Positions 10,654-20,927 of a stretch of DNA of 43,063 bases are shown in pieces (within the stretch, counting starts at the first letter, position 1; the number at the start of each line of letters is the position of its first letter). The stretch comes from Vicinamibacteria bacterium. GTDB lineage: Bacteria; Acidobacteriota; Vicinamibacteria; Fen-336. A program made the translations under genes and the position numbers. The notes below the pieces were generated by a model. That model made no database searches and was not told the origin of the DNA. It saw nothing but the letters and a program-made list of their open reading frames with translations. The stretch covers positions 1-43,063 of the forward strand of contig JAICEW010000011.1 of the NCBI GenBank assembly GCA_025923995.1, read 5' to 3'.

Positions 10654-11676
10654 ATGATCGAGCCCGCTCCCGATCCTCCCCGCCCGCAGCCGGCCGCGAC
10701 CGGAACGCCGGGCGCCAGCGCGCGCCTGATCGGAGCCTTCGTCCTTGTCGCGGCGGCGATCGCGCTGGCGGGGGTGGCCGCGCTCAGCTCGGGCAACGTG
10801 TTCGGAACCAACCGCGTGTACGTGGTGTACTTCCCGAACGCGGTGGGCGGGCTCAAGGCCGGCGCGCCCGTCACCCTGCGCCAGGTGGCCGTGGGGCGCG
10901 TGCGCGACGTCGACCTCGTGTTCAGCGGGACGAACATCCAGGACTCCCGGATCATGGCCCTCCTCGAGATCCCCCGGGGGAGGATCAAGAACGTCGCGGG
11001 CTCCGCCGTCACCGCCGGCATGTCCGACGCGGAGCTGGCCCGCGTCCTGATCGAAGGAGGGCTGCGCGCCTCCGTCCGCTCCACCAGCCCGATCGCCGGG
11101 CAGCGGTCCGTGGACCTCGACTTCCACCCCGAGATCGCGCCCCGCTACGCGCGCTTCCCGTCGAAGTATCCGGAGATCCCGACCGCGCCCACCGGCTTCG
11201 AGCTGCTCAACGAGCGGATCGAGGCCACGCTGCAGAAGGTGTCGGACGTGCCGATCGACGAGGTGCTGGTGCAGATCCAGGTGACGCTGGGCAGCGTGCA
11301 GAAGCTGCTCGAGGCGGGCCACGTGGAGGCCGCGCTCACCAGCCTGCGCGCGACCCTCGACACCGCGAACAAGGCCCTCGCACGCAGCGACCAGACGCTG
11401 GGCACGGTGGACGCGATGGCCACCGACATGCGCGCGACGCTGGCCGGCGTCGACACCACCATGAAGAGCCTGCAGGGCTCTCTGACGCAGCTCGAGCGCA
11501 CGCTCACGACCGTGGACCGCAACGTCGAGCGCAGCGCGGAGGTGCAGCACTCGGCCGCGCTCGCGCTGGAGGAGAGCAACGAGCTGCTCAAGTCGCTCCG
11601 GGTGCTGGCCGACACCATCCAGCAGCACCCCGAGGCGCTCGTGCGCGGCAAGCCCGACCCGGAGCCGAAGAAATGA
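10654..11676 (+). CDS. MlaD/Mce-family substrate-binding protein with C-terminal coiled coil
   Basis: This 340-residue protein has a Pro-rich cytoplasmic N-terminus, one membrane anchor (about 26-46, LIGAFVLVAAAIALAGVAAL) and an Mce domain (about 55-160). In the Mce domain, VYFPNAVGGLKAGAPVTLRQVAVGRV is the first strand pair, and GLRASVRSTSPIAGQRSVDLDF follows. From about 180 to 325 it is Leu/Thr-rich helical with spaced hydrophobic residues (LLNERIEATLQKV, LRATLDTANKALARSDQTLG), a likely long coiled coil in the periplasm. Family members bridge the inner-membrane permease to the outer membrane. A long helical tail is seen in PqiB, LetB-like and mycobacterial Mce proteins. It starts 1 nt after mlaE and its stop overlaps the next gene's ATG by 4 nt (ATGA), so translation is coupled. 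Confidence 0.9.
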   Translation: MIEPAPDPPRPQPAATGTPGASARLIGAFVLVAAAIALAGVAALSSGNVFGTNRVYVVYFPNAVGGLKAGAPVTLRQVAVGRVRDVDLVFSGTNIQDSRIMALLEIPRGRIKNVAGSAVTAGMSDAELARVLIEGGLRASVRSTSPIAGQRSVDLDFHPEIAPRYARFPSKYPEIPTAPTGFELLNERIEATLQKVSDVPIDEVLVQIQVTLGSVQKLLEAGHVEAALTSLRATLDTANKALARSDQTLGTVDAMATDMRATLAGVDTTMKSLQGSLTQLERTLTTVDRNVERSAEVQHSAALALEESNELLKSLRVLADTIQQHPEALVRGKPDPEPKK

Positions 11677-12293
11677 CTCGAACGGCCACCCGGGCCACGG
11701 CCCTCCTCGCGGCGCTCACGCTCCCCGGCTGCTTCGGCAAGTCGAGGCACGCGCAGACGTACGTGCTGGACGCGGTCGCGACGCCCGGCGCGACCGGCAC
11801 GCCCGCGGCCGAGTCCGTGCTCGGCGTGCTCAAGGTGACCGTACCGGCCTGGCTGGACCGCCCGCAGATCACCGGCCGCGGCCTCAGCGGCCAGGTGGTG
11901 GCCGACGAGTACGCCCGCTGGGGAGAGCCGATCGCGAAGGGCATCCAGCGCGTGGTGGCCGAGAACCTGGCGGCACTGCTTCCGGAGCGCCGCCTGGTGA
12001 CGGCGCCCTTCGCGCCCAGCGTGCCCGTCGACCTGCGCCTGGAGCTGACCATCGACGAGGCGGCGCGCCAGACGGACGGCTCGGTGCGCGTGGCGGCCCG
12101 CTGGGCCGTCCTCGCGCCCGGCGGGGTGCCGCTCGCGCAGGGACGCTCCTCGCACAGCGCGCGCCCGGCCGCGCCTGGCGCGGCCGGCGTCGTCTCCGGC
12201 TCGAACGAGGCCCTGGCCGCGCTCAGCCGCGAGATCGCCGACGCGGTGCGCGCTTTGCCCGCTCCGCAACCCGCCGCCTCCTCCGTGCGCTAG
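11673..12293 (+). CDS. PqiC-like ABC-transport auxiliary lipoprotein
   Basis: This 206-residue protein begins with a lipoprotein signal (LLAALTLPGC, lipidated Cys20), then AQTYVLDAV, the strand-initial motif of the ABC-type transport auxiliary family (PqiC/DUF330). Further landmarks are VTVPAWLDRPQITGR (about 51-65), YARWGEPIAKGIQRVVAENLAALL, and a central beta region LRLELTIDEA. PqiC proteins are outer-membrane lipoproteins that dock the Mce tunnel, so the protein fits the preceding MlaE and MlaD genes, and its presence suggests a PqiB-like bridge rather than the MlaFEDB arrangement. The ATG overlaps the MlaD stop by 4 nt. The C-terminal 15 residues are Pro/Ala-rich and unlikely to be structured. 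Confidence 0.88.
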   Translation: MTRTATRATALLAALTLPGCFGKSRHAQTYVLDAVATPGATGTPAAESVLGVLKVTVPAWLDRPQITGRGLSGQVVADEYARWGEPIAKGIQRVVAENLAALLPERRLVTAPFAPSVPVDLRLELTIDEAARQTDGSVRVAARWAVLAPGGVPLAQGRSSHSARPAAPGAAGVVSGSNEALAALSREIADAVRALPAPQPAASSVR

Positions 12294-12318
12294 CATCGGC
12301 TCCTCTTCGGGAGGGGCC

Positions 12319-14664
12319 ATGAAGAAGACGCGCGCCGCCTGGCCGGTCGTCGTCCCGTTCGCCTGTGCCGCCGCCGTCCACGCGCAGCCCGCGCCGCAGC
12401 TGGGCAAGGCCCCGCTCGCGGAGGTGGTGGCTGCCATGACCGCGGAGGAGAAGGCCCGGCTGCTGGTCGGGATGGGCATGAAGCTCGACTTCGAGGGCGC
12501 GCCCCCGATCGACCCCGAGGACGCGAAGGTCCCGGAGAAGGTCCCGGGCGCGGCCGGGCGCACGCACGCGATCCCGCGGCTGGGCATCCCCTCCCTCACC
12601 TTGTCGGACGGGCCCGCGGGTGTGCGCATCGCGCCCAGGCGCCCGGGCGACGAGCGCTCGTACCACGCGACGGGCTTTCCCGTGGCGACGCTGCTGGCCT
12701 CGACCTGGGACACGAAGCTGCTGGAGGAGGTCGGAGCCGCGTTCGGCGCGGAGGCCGCCGAGTACGGCGTCGACGTGCTCCTGGCGCCGGCCCTCAACAT
12801 CCAGCGCAATCCCCTGGGCGGCCGGAACTTCGAGTACTACTCCGAGGACCCGCTGGTCTCGGGGAAGATGGCGGCCGCGTTCGTGCGCGGCGTGCAGGCC
12901 AAGGGCGTCGGCACCTCGCCCAAGCACTTCGCGGTGAACAACCAGGAGTTCAACCGCATGCAGTCGAACTCGGTCCTGGGCGAGCGCGCGCTGCGCGAGA
13001 TCTACCTGCGCGGGTTCGAGATCGCGGTCAAGGAGAGCGCGCCCTGGACGGTGATGTCCTCCTACAACCTGGTGAACGGCACGTACACGTCGCAGAGCCG
13101 GGATCTGCTGACGACGATCCTGCGCGAGGAGTGGGGGTACGGCGGCCTGGTGATGAGCGACTGGTTCTCCGGCAACGACGTGGTGGCGCAGGTGGCCGCG
13201 GGCAACGACCTCATCATGCCGGGCATGCCGCTCCAGACGAGCGCGCTCGCGGCGGCGGGCGGGACGACGAGCCGGCGCGACCTGGACCGCAGCGTGGAGC
13301 GGGCGCTCGCGCTCGTCGCGCAGTCGCCGACGTTCAAGGGACGCGCCTACTACGACCAGCCCGATCTCTGGGGCCACGCGCAGGTGGCCCGTCGCGCGGC
13401 GGCGGACGGCCTGGTGCTGCTCAAGAACGCGGGGAGCACGCTTCCGCTGGCGCCGGCCCGGCAGGTGGCGCTCTTCGGCAACGCCTCGTACCAGCTGTTC
13501 GCGGGGGGCACCGGCAGCGGCGACGTGAACAAGAAGCACGTGGTGTCCCTGCAGGAGGGGCTGGCTGCCGCGGGCTACGCGGTCGACCCGGGACTGAAGG
13601 ACGCGTACCTGAAGCACGTCGCCGAGCAGCGGGCGAAGAACCCGCAGCCGATGTGGTTCATGCCCCTGCCGCCCATCCCGGAGATGACCGTGGCCCCTGA
13701 CGTCCTCGCCGCCCAGGCGGCGCGGGCCCACCTCGCGGTCGTGACGCTGGGCCGCAGCTCCGGCGAGTTCGGCGACCGCAAGCTCGAGGACGACTTCGCC
13801 CTCACGGCGGTCGAGCGCGACCTGCTGAGGGACGTCGCGGCCGCCTTCCACGCGAAGGGCAAGAAGGTGGTGGTGGTGCTGAACGTGGGCGGCGTGGTCG
13901 AGGTCGCGAGCTGGCGGGACCAGGTCGACGCCATCCTGCTGGCCTGGCTGCCCGGACAGGAAGGCGGCCACGCCGTCGCCGACGTGCTGCGCGGGTCGGT
14001 CAGCCCCTCGGGCCGGCTGGCCACCACGTTCCCCGTACGGTACGAGGACGTCTCGTCCGCGAAGAACTTCCCGGGCCGGGAGCTGCCGGGAGCGAAGCCG
14101 CTCGTCGAGAACCCCTTCGCCGGCAAGCCGGCCGAGGTCGTCTACGAGGAAGGACTCTACGTCGGGTACCGCTATCACGACACGTTCGATGTCGCGCCCG
14201 CCTACGAGTTCGGCTACGGCCTCACGTACTCGGACTTCACGTTCGGCCCGCCGCGGCTGAGCGCGCCGAGCCTGGCGGAGGAGGTGAAGGTGTCGGTCGC
14301 GGTGACGAACGCCGGCCAGGTCCCCTGCCGCGCCGTGCCGCAGCTGTACGTCGGCGCTCCGGCGGGGAAGCTGGACCGCCCGCGGAGCGAGCTCAAGGCG
14401 TTCGCGAAGACGCGGCTGCTTCCGCCGGGCGAGACCGAAGAGGTCACGTTCACGCTGCGGCCGTCCGACCTCGCCGCCTTCGATCCCGCGCGCTCGTCCT
14501 GGGTGGTCGAGCCCGGCGCCTACGAGCTGCGCGTGGGCGCTTCGTCGCGCGACATCAAGGGCACCGCGCGCCTCGACGTGCCGAGCGAGCGGGTGGTCGC
14601 GAAGGCCCATCGCGCGCTGGCGCCGCAGGCGCCGATCCGGGAGCTGCGTCCCTCGAAGCGCTGA
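12319..14664 (+). CDS. Secreted glycoside hydrolase family 3 (beta-glucosidase-like)
   Basis: This 781-residue enzyme has a cleavable signal peptide (1-22, ending VHAQ). The GH3 N-terminal TIM barrel (about 35-340) includes LSDGPAGVR, GGRNFEYYSEDPLVSG and SPKHFAVNNQE. The nucleophile is Asp281 in GGLVMSDWF. The C-terminal alpha/beta sandwich (about 355-615) has GLVLLKNAGSTLPL and EFGDRKLEDDF. A fibronectin-III-like domain (about 650-775) includes YEFGYGLTYSDF and ends in EPGAYELRVGASSRDI. These parts give a retaining exo-acting beta-glucosidase or related activity in the periplasm or outside. The exact sugar cannot be told from sequence. It has a strong GGGAGGGG ribosome site. Glycogen phosphorylase follows after 41 nt, which suggests a carbohydrate-use theme but not necessarily one transcript. 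Confidence 0.93.
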   Translation: MKKTRAAWPVVVPFACAAAVHAQPAPQLGKAPLAEVVAAMTAEEKARLLVGMGMKLDFEGAPPIDPEDAKVPEKVPGAAGRTHAIPRLGIPSLTLSDGPAGVRIAPRRPGDERSYHATGFPVATLLASTWDTKLLEEVGAAFGAEAAEYGVDVLLAPALNIQRNPLGGRNFEYYSEDPLVSGKMAAAFVRGVQAKGVGTSPKHFAVNNQEFNRMQSNSVLGERALREIYLRGFEIAVKESAPWTVMSSYNLVNGTYTSQSRDLLTTILREEWGYGGLVMSDWFSGNDVVAQVAAGNDLIMPGMPLQTSALAAAGGTTSRRDLDRSVERALALVAQSPTFKGRAYYDQPDLWGHAQVARRAAADGLVLLKNAGSTLPLAPARQVALFGNASYQLFAGGTGSGDVNKKHVVSLQEGLAAAGYAVDPGLKDAYLKHVAEQRAKNPQPMWFMPLPPIPEMTVAPDVLAAQAARAHLAVVTLGRSSGEFGDRKLEDDFALTAVERDLLRDVAAAFHAKGKKVVVVLNVGGVVEVASWRDQVDAILLAWLPGQEGGHAVADVLRGSVSPSGRLATTFPVRYEDVSSAKNFPGRELPGAKPLVENPFAGKPAEVVYEEGLYVGYRYHDTFDVAPAYEFGYGLTYSDFTFGPPRLSAPSLAEEVKVSVAVTNAGQVPCRAVPQLYVGAPAGKLDRPRSELKAFAKTRLLPPGETEEVTFTLRPSDLAAFDPARSSWVVEPGAYELRVGASSRDIKGTARLDVPSERVVAKAHRALAPQAPIRELRPSKR

Positions 14665-14705
14665 CGTTTGCGGCCCCCCCGGGCGGCGGAGCTAACATCC
14701 GTGCC

Positions 14706-17177
<2,472 letters not shown>

Positions 17178-17194
17178 CCGGCCGTTCGCGGCAC

Positions 17195-17222
17195 TTGACA
17201 GGCGGCCGGTCCGGCCTATATT
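17195..17222 (+). promoter_or_regulatory. sigma70-type promoter of the ArsR-type regulator/SRPBCC operon
   Basis: A perfect TTGACA -35 box (17195-17200) is followed after 16 bp by TATATT (17217-17222). It stands in a sharply AT-richer pocket of this GC-rich window. Predicted transcription starts near 17229, giving a leader of about 29 nt before ATG 17258 with no recognisable ribosome site. Confidence 0.75.
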
Positions 17223-17232
17223 AAGCCTGTCG

Positions 17233-17242
17233 GTTAATTAAC
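17233..17242. promoter_or_regulatory. Putative ArsR-type operator palindrome
   Basis: GTTAATTAAC is a perfect 10-bp palindrome just after the predicted transcription start. A CGGTT element repeats at 17231 and 17247. The location between the -10 box and the regulator's ATG suggests autoregulation. Which protein binds is inference. Confidence 0.5.
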
Positions 17243-17257
17243 TCTACGGTTGAATAG

Positions 17258-17614
17258 ATGCCCCCCGATCCGCTGAGCACGACCTTCGCCGCGCTGGCCG
17301 ACCCCACCCGCCGGGCCATCCTGGCCCGCCTGGCCGCGGGGGAGTGCTCGGTGACCGAGCTGGCGAAGCCGTTCGACATGAGCCTGCCCGGCGTCTCCAA
17401 GCACCTGCGCGTGCTGGAGCGCGCGGGCCTCATCCGCCAGGGCCGCGAGGCCCAGTGGCGGCCCTGCCGCATCGAGGCGGGGCCGCTCAAGCAGGTGTCC
17501 GACTGGACCGAGAGCTACCGCCACATCTGGGAGAAGACCTTCGACCGGCTGGAGAGCTACCTGCAGGAACTCAAGGCGAAGGAGAAGAAAGATGCCCGCC
17601 ACCGTCGCCAATAA
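17258..17614 (+). CDS. ArsR/SmtB-family winged-helix regulator (SRPBCC-associated subgroup)
   Basis: This 118-residue regulator begins with STTFAALADPTRRAILARLA, the usual opening of the non-metal ArsR subgroup. The helix-turn-helix lies at about 30-59 (CSVTELAKPFDMSLPGVSKH and LRVLERAGLI), followed by the wing QGREAQWRPCRIEAGPL. Cysteine metal-site signatures such as ELCVCDL are absent, so metal sensing is unlikely. The gene is regularly paired with AHSA1-like SRPBCC genes. Here it overlaps the SRPBCC start by 23 nt, and an AAGGAGA ribosome site for the next gene is inside its 3' end. It is probably an autorepressor acting at the palindrome 17233-17242. Effector unknown. Confidence 0.92.
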   Translation: MPPDPLSTTFAALADPTRRAILARLAAGECSVTELAKPFDMSLPGVSKHLRVLERAGLIRQGREAQWRPCRIEAGPLKQVSDWTESYRHIWEKTFDRLESYLQELKAKEKKDARHRRQ

Positions 17615-18092
17615 GGACACGTTCAAGGTCACGACGCCATCGGATCGCGAGATCGTCCTGACGCGCCTGTTCGACGCGCCCCGGCGGCTCGTCTTCGAGG
17701 CCATGACCCGGCCCGAGCACGTCCGCAACTGGTGGGGCATCCTCGACGAGCGCTACTCGGTCCCGATCTGCGAGATCGACCTGCGTCCGGGCGGGAAGTG
17801 GCGGTTCGTCGGTCGTGGCCCGAAGGGCGACGTCGAGTTCTACGGCGTCTACCGCGAGATCGCGCCGCCGGAGCGGCTGGTGTTCACGGAGATCTACGCG
17901 CCGTTCCCCGACGCCGGGTCGGTGATCACGTCCGTCCTCACGGAAGAGGGCGGCAAGACGCGCCTGACCGCGACCTGCCTCTATCCCTCCCAGGAGGTGC
18001 GCGACATGGTGATCGGCAGCGGCATGGAGAAGGGCGCCGCGCTCAGCTACGACCGCCTCGACGACGTCGCCCAGGCGCTGGGCCGGCCGTGA
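17592..18092 (+). CDS. SRPBCC-family protein (AHSA1/Aha1-C-like domain)
   Basis: This 166-residue single-domain protein shows the usual order: EIVLTRLFDAPRRLVFEAMT, the RPEHVRNWWG tip of the first helix pair, EIDLRPGGKWRFV, DVEFYGVYREIAPPERLVFTE, SVLTEEGGKTRLT, and the long C-terminal helix SGMEKGAALSYDRLDDVAQAL. The START-like fold makes a cavity for hydrophobic ligands. The true role of bacterial AHSA1-like proteins paired with ArsR regulators is unknown. Translation is coupled to the regulator by a 23-nt overlap with a good AAGGAGA ribosome site at 17579-17585. The last residues overlap GTG 18089 of a small frame that repeats this protein's own C-terminal helix. Confidence 0.92.
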   Translation: MPATVANKDTFKVTTPSDREIVLTRLFDAPRRLVFEAMTRPEHVRNWWGILDERYSVPICEIDLRPGGKWRFVGRGPKGDVEFYGVYREIAPPERLVFTEIYAPFPDAGSVITSVLTEEGGKTRLTATCLYPSQEVRDMVIGSGMEKGAALSYDRLDDVAQALGRP

Positions 18093-18268
18093 AGTACGTC
18101 CTCCTGGTGCTGCGGTCGATCGTGCGCGGCCTCGCGCTGGCGGTGGGCACCGACGACGCGGCCGGGGGCGGTGCCGCTCCGCGCCAGCGGTGGAGCCGCA
18201 TGGAACGCGGCGTGGCCCTCTGCTACGACCGCCTCGAAGACGTGGCGCGCCAGCTGGCGCGCGGCTGA
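18089..18268 (+). pseudogene. Relic of a second SRPBCC gene (C-terminal helix retained)
   Basis: This 59-codon frame starts at GTG overlapping the previous stop (GTGA). Its last 22 residues, MERGVALCYDRLEDVARQLA plus RG, match the end of the preceding SRPBCC protein (MEKGAALSYDRLDDVAQALG plus RP) at 14 of 22 positions, including a 15-bp identical DNA stretch. The first 35 residues (KYVLLVLRSIVRGLALAVG, then Gly/Ala) do not resemble an SRPBCC domain and may be scrambled or belong to a different gene start; MKYVLLV-type openings occur in YCII-domain proteins. I read it as the 3' end of a collapsed tandem duplicate. It could still be translated as a short peptide. Confidence 0.6.
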
Positions 18269-18325
18269 CCGGCGTCCAGGCGGGGGCGGCCCATCGCCCC
18301 GCGCCTCCCGACCGGCGGTCACCGG

Positions 18326-19171
18326 TTAGACGATCACCGATCGCGCCCGCAGGAGCGCGCGGGCCAGGTCGTCACGCCCTTCGATCTCCAGCGCGGCCGC
18401 GGCGTCGGTCTCGGGCAACGCGTTGAACAGGAGCTTCCAGGCCGTCTCGTCGGTCATCCGCACGCGCGTCGCCGGCGAGGGCGGCTCGCCGCGGAAGAGC
18501 GTCCAGCGCGACCCGTCGCCGCACAACGCCCAGCGGCCGCCACTGGGACCGTCGACCCGGATGGCGATCTCCTGCCCCCGCTCCGCCGCCACGTCCCGGA
18601 ACGCGTGCGGCAGTCCCCGCACGGCGACGTCGATCACCGCCGCCAGATGGCGCGGATCGGTCAGCGAGGGCGCACCCACCGCCATGCGGATCTGCTGCTG
18701 GTGGTGCCACACCTCCGTGAACTCGCGCCCCAGGTCGAACCAGCCGGCCGATGCGTGCTCGCCGGCCCACGAAACGGGGAACAGCGCGGGCGCGTCGAAG
18801 GGAAGGGACTCGAACCAGTCGGCCGCCTCGCCGCTCGCGCGCTCGTAGAGGTCCGTGAGCACCCGCGGGCTGAGCCGCCTGGCCGACCGGACCCACACGG
18901 CGTTGAGGTCGTTGATGAAGCCGACGAAGTCGCGCTCCGAGGCGATCTCGGCCGGCGGTGGCGGCGGGGCCATGCCGTCCCGGTGGAACGAGAGCCGGCG
19001 CAGCGTCGTGTCGAGCAGGTGAGCGACCACGTCGCGCACGACCCAGCGGCCCGCGACCGTCGGGCGCTCCCAGGCCTCCGGCGGCAGCGCCTGCAGGAGC
19101 GCGACCAGGCCGTCGGTCACCGGGCGGAACAGCGCGCGCGTGTCGACGGGAACCGGCGGCTCGAGCGGCAT
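18326..19171 (-). CDS. DinB/MDMPI-like maleylpyruvate-isomerase-family protein (TIGR03083 type)
   Basis: This 281-residue protein has an N-terminal four-helix DinB/MDMPI bundle and a C-terminal alpha/beta domain of the SCP2-like type. Helix 2 carries GRWVVRDVVAHLLDT with candidate zinc ligand His51, and FTEVWHHQQQIR gives His156/His157, the usual second metal site; Glu150 is nearby. The C-terminal part (about 195-281) has IAIRVDGPSGGRWAL and TDETAWKLLFNAL. In actinobacteria related proteins use mycothiol; other bacteria carry the fold with unknown thiol partners. A TAAGAT box (19179-19184) ends 7 nt before the ATG with no ribosome site, so the transcript may be leaderless. It is convergent with the SRPBCC genes. 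Confidence 0.82.
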   Translation of the reverse strand: MPLEPPVPVDTRALFRPVTDGLVALLQALPPEAWERPTVAGRWVVRDVVAHLLDTTLRRLSFHRDGMAPPPPPAEIASERDFVGFINDLNAVWVRSARRLSPRVLTDLYERASGEAADWFESLPFDAPALFPVSWAGEHASAGWFDLGREFTEVWHHQQQIRMAVGAPSLTDPRHLAAVIDVAVRGLPHAFRDVAAERGQEIAIRVDGPSGGRWALCGDGSRWTLFRGEPPSPATRVRMTDETAWKLLFNALPETDAAAALEIEGRDDLARALLRARSVIV

Positions 19172-19203
19172 GGCCGCAATCTTATGTTGGCCGGCGCCCC
19201 GCC

Positions 19204-20124
19204 TCAGCGCTGCGTGCGATCCGGCCCCGGCGGCACGACCGCGGGATCGGCGACGGCCGTCCCCACGGACCGCACCTGGGCGTCCGTCCAGACCGACCGC
19301 TCGAAATCCCGATAGGCGACCGCCAGCTCGTCGCCGCGCAGCCGCACCGCCAGCACCTGGCGCGAGGAGTGCTTGGGCGAGCCGGGGCGGAACACGTCGT
19401 ACTCGCGCCAGCGGTAGTGGCCCGCATGATGGGCGTGGCCGTGGAAGATGGCGGCGACGCGGTGGCCCTGCAGCACGCGCGCGAGCTGCTCGCGCTCCTC
19501 GGCCGACTCCCACGAGTGGCTCCAGGGCCCGTCGATCCCGTAGTGGAAGAAGAGGACGAGGGGACGCCCGGGCCGCACGGTGCGCAGGTCCTCCTCGAGC
19601 CAATCGAGCCGCTCGGCGCTCGGGTACATGCCCAGACAGGCGACGTGCAGCTCGTCCCAGTCGAAGGAGTACGCGATACCGCCGTGCCGGCGCGTGATGT
19701 GCCGAAGGACAGGCGTGTCGCCCATGAAGTCGTGGTTTCCGAACGCCTCGAACACCGGGAAGCGCAGCAGCCCTTCCTTGCCGGTGCGGCCGTAGAAGCT
19801 CTCGAACTGGCGCCACTGCTCCTCGGTGCTGTAGTCGGTGAGGTCGCCCAGGATGAGCACGCCGCGGGGCGTGTCGACGCGGCCTCCGATCTCGGGCGGG
19901 TAGGCGAGGCCGGGCAGGCCGTTCAGCTCGTCGATGAGGCGCCGGTTCCTCTCCTCGATCCCGGGCACGCCGAAGTGCGTGTCACTGGCCACGAAGAACG
20001 TGACGGTCCGGGCTGCGGCGGGAGCCGCGGCCTCCGACGAGGGCGTGACGCAGGCGGGCAGGCCGGCCAGCGCGGCCCCAACGGCCAGGAGGCAGCGCAA
20101 TGAATGCAGGCTCATCGAGTTCAT
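19204..20124 (-). CDS. Exported calcineurin-like metallophosphoesterase, probable lipoprotein
   Basis: This 306-residue protein (297 or so if ATG 20115 is used) begins with a lipoprotein-like signal ending LPAC (Cys25). The metallophosphoesterase motifs are complete: SDTHFG (Asp48, His50), LILGDLTDY (Asp94), AFGNHDFMGD (Asn130, His131), LVLFFHYG (His194) and FHGHAHHAGH (His228, His230). Two metal ions would be held, and the enzyme should hydrolyse a phosphoester outside the cytoplasm. The natural substrate is not evident. A TTGACG (-35) and TACATG (-10) pair overlaps the first ATG, which favours the second ATG (20115) as a leaderless start. There is no obvious operon partner. Confidence 0.88.
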   Translation of the reverse strand: MNSMSLHSLRCLLAVGAALAGLPACVTPSSEAAAPAAARTVTFFVASDTHFGVPGIEERNRRLIDELNGLPGLAYPPEIGGRVDTPRGVLILGDLTDYSTEEQWRQFESFYGRTGKEGLLRFPVFEAFGNHDFMGDTPVLRHITRRHGGIAYSFDWDELHVACLGMYPSAERLDWLEEDLRTVRPGRPLVLFFHYGIDGPWSHSWESAEEREQLARVLQGHRVAAIFHGHAHHAGHYRWREYDVFRPGSPKHSSRQVLAVRLRGDELAVAYRDFERSVWTDAQVRSVGTAVADPAVVPPGPDRTQR

Positions 20125-20151
20125 GTACCGGCCGGCGGCCGTTCCCGTCAA
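20122..20151 (-). promoter_or_regulatory. Candidate promoter of the metallophosphoesterase gene
   Basis: On the minus strand, TTGACG (20151-20146) and TACATG (20127-20122) are separated by 18 bp. The -10 box overlaps the first possible ATG (20124) and ends 6 nt before the second (20115), so transcription would start at about the second ATG. The -10 match is weak (three of six). Confidence 0.4.
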
Positions 20152-20450
20152 GTGAAAGTGTGTGCGGTCCGAGCGACTGTCGTAGGACTCCGGGGAGCGC
20201 GACTCCGATGGTGCCAGAGGGGAGACGGGCGCCGGAGCACGCCCACCGGCGAGCGCAGCGACGAGCCCTCGACCGGCGGCGCCCGCCGCCAGCGCCGGAA
20301 GGCGCGTCACGCGGCCCTCGGCGATGCCCTTCAGGACTCCTGGCGGAACAGCATGCGGACCAACCCCTCGACATCCATTCCAGGGACCGCATCCGTTCGG
20401 CACAGGCCGCCGCCGCGATCATCGGCCGGCGCACGGGGCAATAGCGAACG
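20152..20450. other. Region of about 300 bp without an identifiable gene
   Basis: This stretch lies upstream of the phosphoesterase promoter and downstream of the VOC gene, both on the minus strand. Several frames stay open because of the high GC content, but none shows a domain, a good start or a ribosome site. A short minus-strand stretch ending MDVEGLVRMLFRQES then stop (near 20336-20381) reads like a protein end, but I cannot link it to a family. No repeats or strong hairpins were recognised. Confidence 0.5.
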
Positions 20451-20927
20451 TCAGCCCCGCCGCGCCTCCTCGATCGTGGCGACGTCGATCTTCCGCATCG
20501 GCATCATCGCCTCGAAGGCCCGCTTGGCCTCGGCGCCGCCGGCCGCCAGCGCATCGGTCAGCACCCGCGGCGTGATCTGCCAGGAGAGGCCCCAGCGGTC
20601 CCTGCACCAGCCGCACTGGCTCTCCTGCCCGCCGTTGCCGACGATCGCGTTCCAGTACCGGTCGGTCTCGGCCTGGTCGTCCGTCGCGACCTGGAACGAG
20701 AAGGCTTCGCTGTGCTTGAACTCCGGACCGCCGTTGAGGCCGAGACAGGGAACGCCGAGCACGGTGAAATCCACCGTCAGGACGTCGCCCTGCTTGCCGC
20801 CCGGGTAGTCGCTGGGCGCCCGGTGGACGGCGGTCACTTCGCTGTTCGGGAAGGTGGCGGCGTAGAAGCGCGCCGCCGCCTCCGCGTCCTTGTCGAACCA
20901 GAGACAGATGGTGTTCTTGGGCTTCAT
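20451..20927 (-). CDS. VOC-superfamily protein (PhnB-like, 3-demethylubiquinone methyltransferase-like fold)
   Basis: This 158-residue protein starts MKPKNTICLWFDKDAEAAARFY, the typical opening of PhnB-like VOC proteins. It continues with FPNSEVTAVHRAPSDYPGGK, LTVDFTVLGVPCLGLNGGPE, HSEAFSFQVATDDQAETDRYW, and the GGQESQCGWCRDRWGLSWQI signature. It ends with AFEAMMPMRKIDVATIEEA, the standard C-terminus. The vicinal-oxygen-chelate fold usually binds a metal. No enzymatic function is established for this subgroup in spite of its methyltransferase-derived name. AAGGAG lies 9 nt before ATG 20927 and supports that start over ATG 20951. The divergent O-methyltransferase begins 153 bp away. Confidence 0.9.
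   Translation of the reverse strand: MKPKNTICLWFDKDAEAAARFYAATFPNSEVTAVHRAPSDYPGGKQGDVLTVDFTVLGVPCLGLNGGPEFKHSEAFSFQVATDDQAETDRYWNAIVGNGGQESQCGWCRDRWGLSWQITPRVLTDALAAGGAEAKRAFEAMMPMRKIDVATIEEARRG

Noticed and set aside
5392-11084. Very long open frames on both strands (over 1000 codons) across the ADOP-pirin region, and similar ones at 34806-40661 and 14520-17165
   Set aside because: They are antisense or off-frame readings of recognisable genes, kept open by the high GC content. They are Arg/Ala/Pro/Gly- or His/Arg-rich without domains, and real starts and stops lie inside them.
17178-17209. Inverted repeat CCGGCCG/CGGCCGG after glgP as a terminator
   Set aside because: The loop is 18 nt, there is no U-run, and the second arm lies inside the ArsR-type promoter.
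18269-18325. GC-rich hairpin between the SRPBCC relic and the DinB-like gene as a bidirectional terminator
   Set aside because: Arms are imperfect and there is no U-run on either strand; such structures are frequent at this GC content.
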